Part shown: positions 45,439 to 56,339 of the stretch, piece after piece
Layout of the letters: each line of letters starts with the position of its first letter
How positions within the stretch are numbered: the first letter of the stretch is position 1
Assembly (NCBI RefSeq): GCF_032062135.1
Contig: NC_092863.1
Coordinates: 21,520,618 to 21,584,617 of the forward strand
DNA length: 64,000 bases
Direction: 5' to 3'
Source of the DNA: Pyxicephalus adspersus
Taxonomy: Eukaryota > Chordata > Amphibia > Anura > Pyxicephalidae
Translations under genes and position numbers: made by a program
The notes under the pieces: model-generated
The model's input: only the letters and a program-made list of their open reading frames with translations
What the model was told of the DNA's origin: nothing
The model's database searches: none

Positions 45439-46140
45439 ACATAAGGGTATAGTGTAAAATAAGGGTGGGAGAAGGTTTTTTAATATTCAGACTGGACCTC
45501 GAGGCCCAACGCATTTTGCCAGTTTAGGCTGCCTCGGGGGATGGGGAGAACCAGTAAAAGCCACTTAAAAGAAAAGGTATATAAAATTGGGTTTCAAAGA
45601 TTGGTATTAAAATCATGAGAAAAAGATATTATGGTAAAAAAATAACTAACAGTACATTTTGCTACATAGAATAGACACAGATTGTATCATAATTACCAAA
45701 ATTATCCTAAATATCCCATTACACATCAAAAAGCCCTGTGCAGGATTCCTGTCCGCTGGTCACTTCCTGGTCTGAGTAATGTGATCCCCTGATTGCTGCC
45801 CTTTTACCCCAGAGAACCAAAATATTCCATAGAAGCAGAAGTGAGAACACCACCTGAGCTGCCTCTGTTCCCGCACTCCCTCTGGTGTTGGATTCTCCTA
45901 CCTACGGGTCATGTGAGTTCAATTTGCCTCATGACCTCCCCTATAAAAAGAAGTGACTGGCAACAGTAAGTTACCTGAACAAAGAGTTTCTTTAGGCTCT
46001 GTTTCCAGGTTTCCTATTCCTGCTTGCTGCCTGCCGGGACCTCTGGCTTGTTTGACCACGCTACTGTGCCACGTTACGGCACCTTGTCTGATTCCCATCT
46101 GTCAGTCTTCTTCTGCCTCTGCTTGCAAGGTAATTTTATG
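45439..46140. repeat. Dispersed repeats; possible LTR/leader at 45700-46140
   Basis: 45495-45545 carries a member of the recurrent gcattttgccagtttaggct motif. 45700-46140 is GC-rich and has cctataaaaagaagtgactg (45940), a TATA-like element, followed by tgcttgctgcctgccgggac. This resembles the promoter and leader of a retroelement. No termini were confirmed. Confidence 0.35.
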
Positions 46141-46399
46141 GTACAGTTTATAGAAGCCCCAACTGGAAATGATACTCTGCCGGACTTTTTTTTTCTAACA
46201 ATGCAGAGTTTATAACAATGTGTATATAAAATAGAATCTTTTAGTAGATCTTTTTTCAGAATCTTTTTAGTAGATCTTTCTTTCAGTTAAAAGATTTAGT
46301 AATCTTTTTTCAGTAGCAGTGACCATATTATGATTTAATTTAGTATAAGCTGTAAACAGGAAGCAAGAACAGGAAAGATATAAACATTCAATTCTAAGA

Positions 46400-48170
46400 G
46401 GGCACATTTTTCTATTATTAGGGGCCTCTCTCTTTGTGACTTGGCCTGGGAGAGAATATTGTTCTCAAAGAACACAGAACAGAAGTTGGAATGTTTCAAG
46501 TCTGTTCTACACAAACACACTGAAAAATGTATTCCAATAAGTAATACGTTTAGGAGGCTAAAATTAAACCCTATGTGGCTCACAGCTAATTGTAAAAAAG
46601 CCATCAAGCATAAGAAAAGAGCATTCCTAAAATATAAAAATTACGGATCACCTTCATCATTTTAAAATTATAAAGAATATAACAAAATGTGTAACAAAAT
46701 GTGTTAGACATTGCTAATAGCAATGTCATTGCCATAAATGACCCACAATGGCTCAAAATTGATACGATTGAGAAACAGTTGGACAAAATAAAGGTTGACA
46801 AAACACCAGGACCTGATGGCTTACATCCACGTGTCCTCAAATATCTGAGTTCAGGTATTTCAAAGCCATTGTCTCTAATTTTTCAGAGACTCCTTAATCA
46901 TTGGCATAGTACCAATGGATTGGCATAAGGCCAATATGGTTCCAATCTTGAAAAAAGAAAGTAATTGTCAAGTAACTACAGATTGGTAAGTTTAACATCC
47001 ATAGTTGCAAAGGTCCTAGAGAGTTTGATAAACAATCACATGAAGGAGTATCTGCTAGAAAGTAATATTATAAGTTATAGTCAGCATTGCTTCAAGAAAG
47101 ACCGAAGTTGTCAAACAAATTTACTCTCATTTTATGAGGAAGTAAGTAAACAGGTAGACAGTGGAGTAGCAGTTGATATAGTGTACTTGGACTTTGCTAA
47201 AGCTTTGACACGATACCCCCACAGACAGTTATTATGCAAGTTGGGGTCAATAGGCTTAGAAAAGCCAATCTGTAAATGGATAGAGAACTGGCTTAAACAC
47301 CGGGGTTCAGTGTTGGGACCTTTACTGTTTAACATCTTTATACATGATATAGAGTTTGGGATTAAAACAACCATTTTTGTGTTTGCAGATGACACCAAAC
47401 TATGTAATGGAATTATGTCCATACAGGATGTCTACAATCTACAAGCAGATCTGGATGTACTGTTTATTTGGGCAACCAAGTGGCAAATGAGCTTTAATAT
47501 TAAGAAATGTAGTTATGCACTTGGGGGCTAACAACATGCATGCTTCATACTGTCTAAGGGAAATACATTTGAGGAGTCAGAAAAAGAAAATCATGCAGGA
47601 GTTCTGGTAGATCATAGACTTAATAACAGCATGCAATGCCAAGCTGTAATATCTAAAGCAAGCAAAGTACTTTCTTGTATTAAAAGAGAAATAGACTGCG
47701 GATATCGAGACATTATCCTTCCCCTGTACAAAGTATTGGTCAGACCACATCTAGAGTATGCAGTCCAGTTTTGGGCACCAGTTCACAAAAAGCATATTGT
47801 GGAATTGGAGAGTGCACAAAAGGCCAACTAAACTAATAAAAAAATTGAGGAGCTCAGTTATGAGGAGAGATTAGCTGAACTTAATCTATTCTTCCTTGAA
47901 AAGATACATTTAGGGGGAGATATGATCACCCTTTATAAATATATAAAAGGTCCATATAAAGAAATCTTTTCCCAACTATTAACCTTGGGATTCTTGCACA
48001 GAACAAGGGGGCACTCTATGTGTCTGGAAGAAAACAAGTTTAGGTTCCTGATAAGGAAAGGATTCTTCACTGTAAGGTCTGTGAAAATGTGGAATAGGCT
48101 TAGTTATTGGCTTAGAAATTGATTAGATTCCAAAAATGTTAGGAACAAGTTTATTCTAGAATGAAACAGA
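46400..48170 (+). mobile_element. CR1-like LINE, endonuclease-RT linker to the end of ORF2
   Basis: From 46441 the frame reads LECFKSVLHKHTEKCIP and LNPMWLTANCKKAIKHKKRA, the linker before reverse transcriptase. GPDGLHPRVLKYLSSGI (46810) and LVSLTSIVAKVLESLI (46985) begin the polymerase. VYLDFAKALTRY (47180), GSVLGPLLFNIF (47310) and FVFADDTKLCNG (47380) follow, with an intact ADD. A short deletion precedes GSVLGP. The tail has LEYAVQFWAPVHKKHIVELE, then ELNLFFLEKIHLGGDMIT and FFTVRSVKMWNRL. Stops and frameshifts are present. It lies in the sense direction in the SOCS7 intron. Confidence 0.88.
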
Positions 48171-49230
48171 TGAGGTGTGGAAAAAAAGTAAAGTCCCTTT
48201 CGGTGCTTTGTTGGCATCTCCAAATAACATGTTCATGTTCTAACAAAAAATTACAGAGATCACAAATTGGTTGCTTTGCTATAGAGTTCATATCTAGTGA
48301 AGAATTTGGTGTTAAAGCCTCCTCCTACTAGCAATAGGCCCTGACGAAAATTTTTAATTTTTTTGAAAAGTTTGCGTAAAAAAGAATGTTGTTTGAATAT
48401 GTTGAATATATTGGCGCTATATAAATTGTGTTTAATAATAATATTAATAATAATTAAGGGGGATAGTTCAGTGAAAAGAGACGTGCCTTGGAATTGTTTA
48501 GGCATTTGTGGAGGTTTTTTTGCTGCCAGCATCCCCTTTTCCCCTTATATGTAGGAAATGTATTCTAGCTTATACATCTCTAGGGGTGTCCATAGATGGT
48601 TTGGGATTTTATGAGCCCAATCAATTAGTAAGTCAGCTTCTACTGCTGGGGGTTAAAAGTGCATGTAGAAACAAGTGCAGATATGTGGAAAATTCACACA
48701 GTGGGACAGTTTCGGGAATTCTCTACATTTTGTATTGTTTTATAATGTTCCTCCATGTCTTCTAAATCAACTGTTTTGTTTTTAAGCTAGGAAATTTAAT
48801 TTGAATGGTCTACATGGTTGTCGACCAGATCATTATGGGCCTTTAGGAATTCTCCAATTTTGCTTTCCAAGTGCTGGATTCTTTGATCATATCCAGATAG
48901 GGCAGTGAAGCATGCCCTTTAATGTGGCAGTGGTTATTTTGTCCCCTGTTACTGGAAAGTGTTTTAAAGAGAGGCTTCCTTTAAGGGTTGGTGGCCTGTC
49001 AGATTCCCTGTGTTCAGTGTTTAGAAAGAGTGAAGCCTGGGTGGCCTTGCTCTGTTGAGATCTAGATAAAGTCGGAGGTGAAGAAGTAGGTTTAAAGGAG
49101 TCACCAGTGCTGTGAGGGACTAGAATATGATAGCTTGAGTATCTTGTGAGCCTTGCAGTCTGAAGAAATAAGAGCATTTCTGAGGTTCGACCTTCTCCTT
49201 TTTGTGTTTGGTCATGTTCAGTGTTGGTAG
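48170..49230 (-). mobile_element. L1-type LINE fragment: ORF1 and part of endonuclease
   Basis: On the minus strand ORF1 begins near 49217 (MTKHKKEK) and continues in broken frames to a coiled coil with LESKIGEFLKAHNDLVDNHV (about 48850). FRQGLLLVGGGFNTKFF at 48335-48285 corresponds to the endonuclease motif GGDFN. Between them, at 48395-48460 on the plus strand, is a piece of L2-type 3' tail (attggcgctatataaattgt, then taa-type repeats). So this L1 was also hit by an L2-derived insertion or recombination. Confidence 0.65.
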
Positions 49231-50715
49231 TAGAGATGAATAATTAGGAATTTATGCCCTTAGGTGGGTTGTTGCTCCAAAATACATTGCTTAAAGCTTC
49301 TGTGAATGTGGAGCTCCCAGATCAAGTGACCATCTTGGATGCTGGCCGGACACCCCCTACAAAAAATGCATTTTAAAAAGAGGAAAGTTCCTAGTTTCAA
49401 GCATAGAAATGTTCTGATAATATGTTATCTGTTTAATATGGGGCCTTGACCCTGACTCCCAGTGATGCGGGGTGGAAATTGTCTCCAAGTCACTTGTTTG
49501 GCAGTTTATCAGACTGTTAGTCAAGGGCTACCTAAGTTCTCCCCTGGTGACATTGGTTACTGTGTATGATTTTATTTGCAGCAGATTTTGTTTTTGATAC
49601 AACACTTTCAGAGGTTGTTTTGATCTTGGGGGAGACATTAATATCCCACTAAATCCACCTATGATTCCAGCACCAAGCCTGAATTGCATTTCAATTAATT
49701 TGGTGATAAGCAATAACCTAAATGGGGAATTTTTGTAGCTCAGTTGTTTATATATACAGTATGTTTCGCTAATAGCACTAAACATGAACATATAGATATA
49801 TATGTACGTATAGAAAACAATCCAAAAGATTAAGTGGTACACACACTTGTAGTAAAAAAATGCCCTTAATTCAACCCCTTAAGGTTATGGGGGGAAAGAA
49901 CCCAATACTTTACAAAGACCAACTCCCTAAATTTTGTGAAGCAGTAAATATACTGGAATTTTAAATGGGTCCCAGACCCAACGCATTTTGCCGGTTTAGG
50001 CTTCCTCAGGGGATATGGGGGGGGGGGGGGGGGGGGGGGGGGGGGAGCCAGTGGAAGATGCTATCAAAAACAAACATATAACAGGTATGTTGATTATGAA
50101 GTGATCAATAAGTGAATAAGTAAAAAAAAAACATCAATATCTACATACCTATACCAGAAACCAATTGAGTTTACCATAGTAAAGTTAGGACAGCTAATAG
50201 ACAAAACTTTGCATGTATTGTATAAACAGAAAATTGCACTTCAAATAGAAATTGTACATACATACATTGGTTGTCATAAAGAACAGGTCATTGTTAATAC
50301 TGAAAAGGGTTACATACTTGTGCAATTGTTGTTGAGTACCTTGTCGATGTATAGGCAGTGGAAAATGAAACGAGGAGTGCATGTAAGAAGTAAAGAGCCT
50401 ACACTAGTTAAGGGATTATGTATAGTTATGTTGAGGTATTCCCTTTATTATCGGCATATACCAATTCTAATGGAGAAATATATGAAAGTAGGAAAATAGA
50501 TGACACCTACCGATTTAGGTATATGAAGAGTTTAGATTGGGAATTGGGAATAAACTATATCCATAGTGTTAGTTAGATTAGGAATTATAACAAAGGGTAA
50601 CATAAAATAAGTTGTTACACGTAAGTATTAGAACAAGCCAAATCCAGGACAGCTAAACATTGCAGTAATATCTGTAAACTTTTCTAAAATGCATCATATA
50701 GTTTGGTGGACACAT
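49231..50715. other. No gene recognised; contains a 29-G run
   Basis: 49976-50012 is a member of the recurrent gcattttgccggtttaggct motif. A run of 29 consecutive G follows at 50017-50045. The rest is AT-rich. A 96-codon plus-strand frame at 50209 is not recognisable. Confidence 0.5.
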
Positions 50716-50719
50716 AGTA

Positions 50720-52860
50720 GGTTTACATAGTTACATAGTAGGCTAGTTTGAAAACAAGTCCACCAAGTTCAACCACTAGGGAAATAAACATATCCTAGAT
50801 ATAAAACCCTATAAGACATAGTTGGTCCAGAGCAAAACAAAAAAAAAAAAAAACAATTTGCTTCAACAGGGGAAAAAATTCCTTCCTGATTCCATGAGGC
50901 AATTGGATGTTCCCTGGATCAACAGTCACTGTTATGTTTACTTTTTAAAGCCTTAATGTACTGTTCTGTTCTAGAAAAGCATCCAACTTTTTCTTAAAGC
51001 AATCTATAGTAGTTGCTGAAAATACTTCCTAAAGGAGCCGATTCCATATTTTCACAGACCTTACAGTGAAGAATCCCTTCCTTATCCGGAGCTTAAACTT
51101 CTATACCTCTAGACGCAAAGAGTGCACTCTTGTTCTTTGTAATGATCTTACAGTGAATAATGGGGAAGAGAGTTCTCTATATGGACCGTTTATTTATTTA
51201 TACAGGGTGATCATATCCCCCTCAAACGTCTCTTCTCAAGATTTAGTTCAGCTAATCTCTCCTCAGAGCTGAGCTCCTCCATTCCTTTTCCCCTCTCTGC
51301 ACTCTCCCCAATTTCACAATGTCCTTTTTTGTGAACTGGTGCCCAAAACTAGACTGCATATTCCAGATGTGGTCTGACCAATGATTTGTACAGGGGCAGG
51401 ATTATGTCTCCATGTCTACAGTCTATTCCTCTTTTAATACAAGAAAGTACTTTACTAGCTTTAGATATTGCAGCTTGGCATTGCATGCTGTTATTAGGCC
51501 TATGATCTACCAGAAATCCCAGATCTTTTTCCGACTCCCCCAAGTCTATTCCCCCCTAGACAGTATGAAGCATGCATGTTGTTAGCTCCCAAGTGCATAA
51601 CTTTACATTTATCTATAAAATAAGGCATTTGCCACTTGGCTGCCCAATCAAACAGTACATCCAGGTCTGCTTGTAGATTATAGATCCTGTATGGACTTAA
51701 TTCCTTTACAAAGTTTGGTGTCATCTGCAAACACAGAAATGGTACTTTTAATCCCAAACTCCATATCATTTATAAGGATGTTAAACAGTAAAGGTCCCAA
51801 CTCTGAACCCTGGGGTACACCACTAATCACCTTGGACCATTCAGAGTATGAATCATTAATTAAAACTCTCTGGATGCGGTCTTTAACCCAGTTCTCTATT
51901 CATTTACAGATTGACTTTTCTAAACCTATTGACCCTAACTTGCATATTAACCGACTGTGGGGTAAAGTGTCAAATGCTTTAGCAAAGTCCAAGTACACTA
52001 TATCAACTGCTATTCCACTGTCTACCTTTACTTCCTCCTAAAAAGAGAGTAAATTTGTTTGACAACTTTGGTCTTTCTTGAAGCCATGCTGACTATAACT
52101 TATAATTTTATTTTCTTGCAGATACTCCTCTATGTGGTTCTTTATCCAACTCTCTAGGACCTTTCCAACTATGGACATTAAACTAACGGGTCTGTAGTTA
52201 CCTGGTAATGATTTTGCTCCCTTTTTGAAGATAGGAACCACATTGGCCTTACGCCAATCTATCGGTACCTTGCCAGTGACTAAAGAGTTTCTAAAAATTA
52301 GAAATAATGGCTTTAAAATAACTGAGCTCAGCTCTTTGAGGACACGTGGATGTAATCCATCAGGTCCTCGTGCTTTGTCAACCTTAATGTGTCCCAACTG
52401 TTTCTCAATCATGTCAATTCTGAGCCATTGTGACTCATTTAAGGCAGTGACATTGCTATTATGAATTTGGACTTGAGCTCTACCATTTTCCTTTGTGCAG
52501 AGATAAAAAAAAGTGTTTAGTAAATCTGCCTTTTCTTTATCCCTTTTCTTTATCCCTAGTTACCAACCCAGCGACATCCTTTAAGGGGCTTACATGCTCA
52601 GATCTAATCTTTTTGCTATTATTATATTTAAAAAAAATGTGTGGTTTGCCTTACTTTCCTTTGCAATCTGTCTTTCATTTTGAAGTTTTGCACATTTTAT
52701 CTCCTTTTTACATCTTTTGTTATATTCTTTATAGTTTTCAAATGATGAAAGTGATCCTTCATTTTTTATATTTTTGTAATGCCCTTATCTTGTTCCTTAT
52801 GGCTTTTTTAACATCAGCTGTGAGACACAGACTTTAATTTTAGCCTCCTAAACTTATTAC
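50720..52860 (-). mobile_element. CR1-like LINE with 3' end, opposite in orientation to the copy at 46400
   Basis: On the minus strand, the linker (LTADVKKAIRNKIRALQKYK, about 52830) is followed by ARGPDGLHPRVLKELSSVIL (about 52380), DWRKANVVPIFKKGAKSLPG, NYRPVSLMSIVGKVLESW and ISYSQHGFKKDQSCQTNLLS (about 52070). Then GSELGPLLFN, FADDTKL (about 51740-51720, active site intact), LFDWAAKWQMPYFIDKCKVM and HLEYAV. The 3' untranslated region ends near 50720 with a series resembling acatagttacatag, the typical CR1-group tail in frogs. Several frame changes are present. It belongs to the same subfamily as the plus-strand copy. Confidence 0.9.
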
Positions 52861-52869
52861 CCATGATAA

Positions 52870-53500
52870 TTTAGTAGATGCCCATCATGAACAAAATACT
52901 GAAATCTTCTGGATTAAATCTAAAATAGCTGATATGGAGGTTTGCTCTAGAAGAAAAAATATCAAATTCAGGAATCGCTGAAACAATTTCACCATCAGAA
53001 TTACCATAATTTCTGCGATCTCTGTGTCATGCATTAATACCTTCAGCCATAGAATCAGATCTGATAATCAATAGGGCTCATAGAAATCCCAAAACCTAAA
53101 GAAAGGCCTAGACATGTGTTAGCTTGGATTCACTTTTTCCACATTAAAGAAAAAATAATGGCGGCTGCAATAAACCCAAAACATTTAGGTGAACCGTATA
53201 GGGGAATACAATTGTTTGCAGATTTATCTTCCCATACTATAGAGGATCGGAAAAAGCTAATGCCTATCAACAAAACATTGATAGAACGCAACATTTCCTA
53301 TCAATGGGGATATCCTACTAAGTTGCTAGTTAGGTATAATGGGAAAACAGATAAAGTATCCCCTGTGGAAGGAAGCATGCAATTTGTGCTAGAAAGGCAT
53401 CTTCATTTAAATGACACCATTAAACATCTTGAGAATCACAACCTAAAATTGCCTGTGCCCAAGTGTCTGTATTTATTCAGTTATCTACCTTGTTGATGGG
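52870..53500 (+). mobile_element. L1-type LINE fragment: ORF1 RNA-binding and C-terminal domains
   Basis: From about 52920 broken frames read VCSRRKNIKF and IINRAHRNPK, the RNA-recognition part of L1 ORF1. The frame 53116-53496 is open for 126 codons and reads WIHFFHIKEKIMAAAINPKH, YRGIQLFADLSSHTIEDRKK and YQWGYPTKLLVRYNGKTDKV, the complete C-terminal domain. This ORF1 lineage is closest in style to mammalian L1 ORF1 and differs from the other ORF1 copies in the window. Confidence 0.8.
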
Positions 53501-53514
53501 TATGGTTGTTTTTT

Positions 53515-54085
53515 GTTTAAGTGTCACGCTTGGGGAGACAATGCCACTACGGTGAGCTAAGGCTTGCACAAAAGTGGTGAGAAGGGCCAAGGCACAGGGT
53601 CTAAAGGGCAACCAGGTCTTTTTCAGAGCCTTGAGGTTGCAATCCTTGGGCACATCAGGGTGGGCAGGAGGATACATGGTACCAAATCACACGGCAGAAG
53701 AATTGTCAAGGAAGGCCGGGGTCAAGGCTGGCCGCAAGCAAGAAAGGTCAGGTCATAAGCCAGGGGTCAAATACCAAGGATCCAGGAAATAGACACCAGT
53801 GACACAGGGACCGCTGCAGACACAGGAAACACAGGGGACACTGGAAGCAACAGGAGGCACAGGTGACACAGGAATATCCACAGACAGAGGGGAACACTGG
53901 AACAGCACAAAGGAATAGGCTGGAATAGACTGGGCAACAAGGGTTAACAGGAGCTGGACAGAGGAAACACTGATTTAAGCAACAAGTGTACAGGAACTAG
54001 TTCAGCAAAACTAGGGGCTCGGCACTAGTGGAGAAACATTGCACGAGCACGAATGCTGTGTCTGGGCTAGCTTAAATAACCATGA
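53515..54085 (-). repeat. LTR-like repeat, related to 36060-36690
   Basis: The reverse complement begins near a TATA-like tatttaagctagcc, then gcaatgtttctccactagtg and ccgagcccctag, in the same order as at 36070-36120. It ends at gtgtcacgcttggggagaca (53520). It is GC-rich with repeated acacaggg-type motifs. Confidence 0.5.
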
Positions 54086-54139
54086 TTAATGATGATTAGG
54101 ATGATTGGAAGCCTGAAGAGGATTAGCTGCATGACTCTA

Positions 54140-54535
54140 CACTGTTCGTTTCGTGTACAGTATACTCATTGGGAGAGCCAGTTGCAAGGCATTTTACACA
54201 TGTCAGATAACTCTTGTCTGCTTATCATTTCAAGGCTACTGTGGGATGAAAATCTGATGTGTGTAAGGCGGCCATCTGATGTCGTCCATGAATCTGTCCT
54301 GTTGACCATAATGCAAGTAAAGGGGAGAGAGCGCAGCGGGTGCCACTTACTCATTTTCTCCCCTCCCCTCTCCATATAGCAGAACATAGCTGTATGTGCA
54401 GCGCTCATTAATGCATCTTTCAGTCTGCTGTCATTGGAGAGGATCGTGAAAGATCCTTTCCATCAACAAAAGTCTTAACATATGTTCGTAGCGGTCGGTA
54501 AACAGAGAAGTCAGTAAACGAGGACTACCTGTACA
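54140..54535 (+). repeat. Dispersed repeat ending in a Tigger-like terminus
   Basis: Relative of 15690-15995 (cacatgtcagataactcttg, ggtgccact, aggatcgtgaaagatccttt). The right end reads agtaaacgaggactacctgt, a form seen at Tigger-type DNA transposon ends. Probably non-autonomous. Confidence 0.5.
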
Positions 54536-54974
54536 ACCTTAAGTGTAGACAGTAATATTTAAGATAACTAATCATATTTATTAACACAGCAACCTGACAT
54601 GGTTATTTTAGTTAAAATTATTGGCCATTCTTGTGCAATCTGCTTGTTCATATTAGTTGAGGAGTTGAGTTATAAATATAACCACTTAGACAGCAGCCAA
54701 TTGCATTTTGGGTTATAAACTTTTTGAACATTTTGTCCAAACCCCTGGAGCAAGATAAATACCTCAGAAACTCTTTCTGTGATTTTTGCTTCTTTATTTC
54801 CAGTGACTGTTAGCCTAAAGTCACAACATTTTTAACCTTTTTTTTTACCGATCCAAGGTATGTGTTAATCAGAAGGAATAGTAAACCAATTACAGAATCC
54901 TTTACCTTAAATGGTAAAACTGATTTACTTTCACTGCAAGCATGCCCTGAGCGTGCTCCCTACTGGTATTCTAT

Positions 54975-55120
54975 AATATATTATTATTATTATTATTAAT
55001 AAACAGGATTTATATAGCGCCAACATATTACGCAGCGCTGTACATTAAATAGGGATTGCAAATGACAGACTAATACAGACAGTGATACAGGAGGAGAGGA
55101 CCCTGCCCCGAAGAGCTTAA
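54975..55120 (-). mobile_element. L2-like LINE 3' tail
   Basis: The reverse complement gives taagctcttcggggcagggt, gtcatttgcaatccctattt, acagcgctgcgtaatatgtt, ggcgctatataaatcctgtt and taa repeats. It is closely similar to the tail at 41700-41870. The flanking 55121-55530 shows no gene. Confidence 0.88.
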
Positions 55121-55530
55121 TATAGGAGAAAAGCTTCATATTGCTACATAAACAAACCAGAAAGACTTGATAGATGAACCGACAGTAAGCAATAAAATGT
55201 TTTTTTTCCCTGCCCAGCTCTTCCTTTAAGCGTTATATGATTTTATCATGTATAGTGGAAAAACATTGTGTTTACTCTGCAAAATTATGATTGAGTGTGT
55301 TTTGGGAGTTTACTGACTAGAAGTGTCAGACGTATGGGTACCTCACAAGGCTTCATACTTATTTAAGCATATGGTTTACAGTTTGGAATGCTGAAAAATT
55401 ACAAAAATTTAAAAAGGTGCATCCTTTTGCTCAGTCTAAAGAAGAATATGTTGCTGTTTTTCTAATGCAGCATCTAAAATCAAGCAGTAATTTAATTTAA
55501 GAAAGCCATTCTGTTTGATTTTTCTTTCAG

Positions 55531-55666
55531 GCCTTCCTCCTACACCAGTACAGTTATTATATCCAGTGTCCCGGTTCAGCAATGTGAAGACCTTGCAACA
55601 TTTGTGCCGTTTTCGTATTCGGCAACTAGTCCGGATAGATCACATCCCAGAGCTCCCTCTGCCCAA
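55531..55666 (+). CDS. SOCS7: SOCS7 exon encoding most of the SOCS box
   Basis: The acceptor ttttctttcag ends at 55530 and the donor gtaagt starts at 55667. The 136-base exon completes the split Gly codon and reads LPPTPVQLLYPVSRFSNVKT, LQHLCRFRIRQLVRIDHIPE and LPLPK, with the Lys codon split by the next intron (phase 2). LQHLCRFRIR is the BC box that contacts Elongin C, and LPLP is in the Cullin-5 box. The continuing exon for the C terminus is not seen before 64000. Wording matches SOCS7 better than SOCS6. There is no lesion. Confidence 0.93.
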
Positions 55667-55679
55667 GTAAGTTTAAAAA

Positions 55680-55689
55680 AAAAGAAAAA

Positions 55690-55723
<34 letters not shown>

Positions 55724-55750
55724 ATATATACATACATACACACACACACA
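55680..55750. repeat. TA / CA microsatellite
   Basis: An A-rich start, about 20 TA units with one interruption, then acatacata and a short ca run. It begins about 8 bases after the SOCS7 donor hexamer. Confidence 0.95.
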
Positions 55751-56335
55751 GGTGCATCACAATGAATTAGAATATCATAGAAAAGTTAATTTATTTCAGT
55801 AATTCAATTCGAAAACTTAAACATATATTCCATAGATTAATTACACACAGAGTGATATATTTCAAATGTTTCAATACGTGGACAGGGCTCCTTTTGCATG
55901 AATTACATTAGATAGAATTACATATAGATGCTCTATGGGGTTTAGATCAGGCAAGTTTACTGGGCAATCAAGCACAGTGATACCATGGTCATTAAACCAG
56001 GTGGTAGTACTTTTGACAGTGTGTGCAGGTGGCAAGTCAGCTTGTCAGCAGAGGGAAGCATGAAGTTCTCTAAAATTTTCTAGTAGACAGCTGAGCTTAC
56101 TTTTAACTTGATAAAACACAGTGGACCAACACCAGGAGAGTGCATTAGGAGAGTGGCCACATCAGCACCTCCAAATCCTACTTGTCTTCATTGTGTCTGA
56201 GGTGGCAGTGTTCTTTCCATTACCTTATAGATGTGCACACCACCCAGCACTTTACGTTTTTGGGTGGTTACTGAAAAGTTACGTCACAATACAAAGGAGA
56301 TTACTGGGTAGCTCCACACTATACTAATTCACTTT
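55751..56335 (-). mobile_element. Tc1/mariner-type transposon relic
   Basis: The left end, ggtgcatcacaatgaattag with aatatcatagaaaagttaat, is the terminal repeat of a widespread vertebrate Tc1-type family. On the minus strand, transposase pieces read ILENFMLPSADK, AHTVKSTTTWFNDHGITVLD and LPDLNPIEHL, the last being the SPDLNPIE motif of Tc1 catalytic domains. Deletions and stops are numerous and the right end is unclear. Confidence 0.75.
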
Positions 56336-56339
56336 TAAT

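Larger units (their letters stand above)
34786..55530 (+). other. SOCS7: SOCS7 intron of 20.7 kb
   Basis: The donor gtcagt at 34786 and acceptor ttttctttcag ending at 55530 bound an intron whose flanking phases agree (phase 1 on both sides, rebuilding a Gly codon). The intron is filled with transposable elements listed separately. No other coding exon was recognised inside it. Confidence 0.88.

Noticed and set aside
34657..55666. SOCS6 as the host gene
   Set aside because: As I recall that protein, SOCS6 differs after FLRSR and in the SOCS box. PGLPPTPVQLLYPVSRFSNV fits SOCS7.
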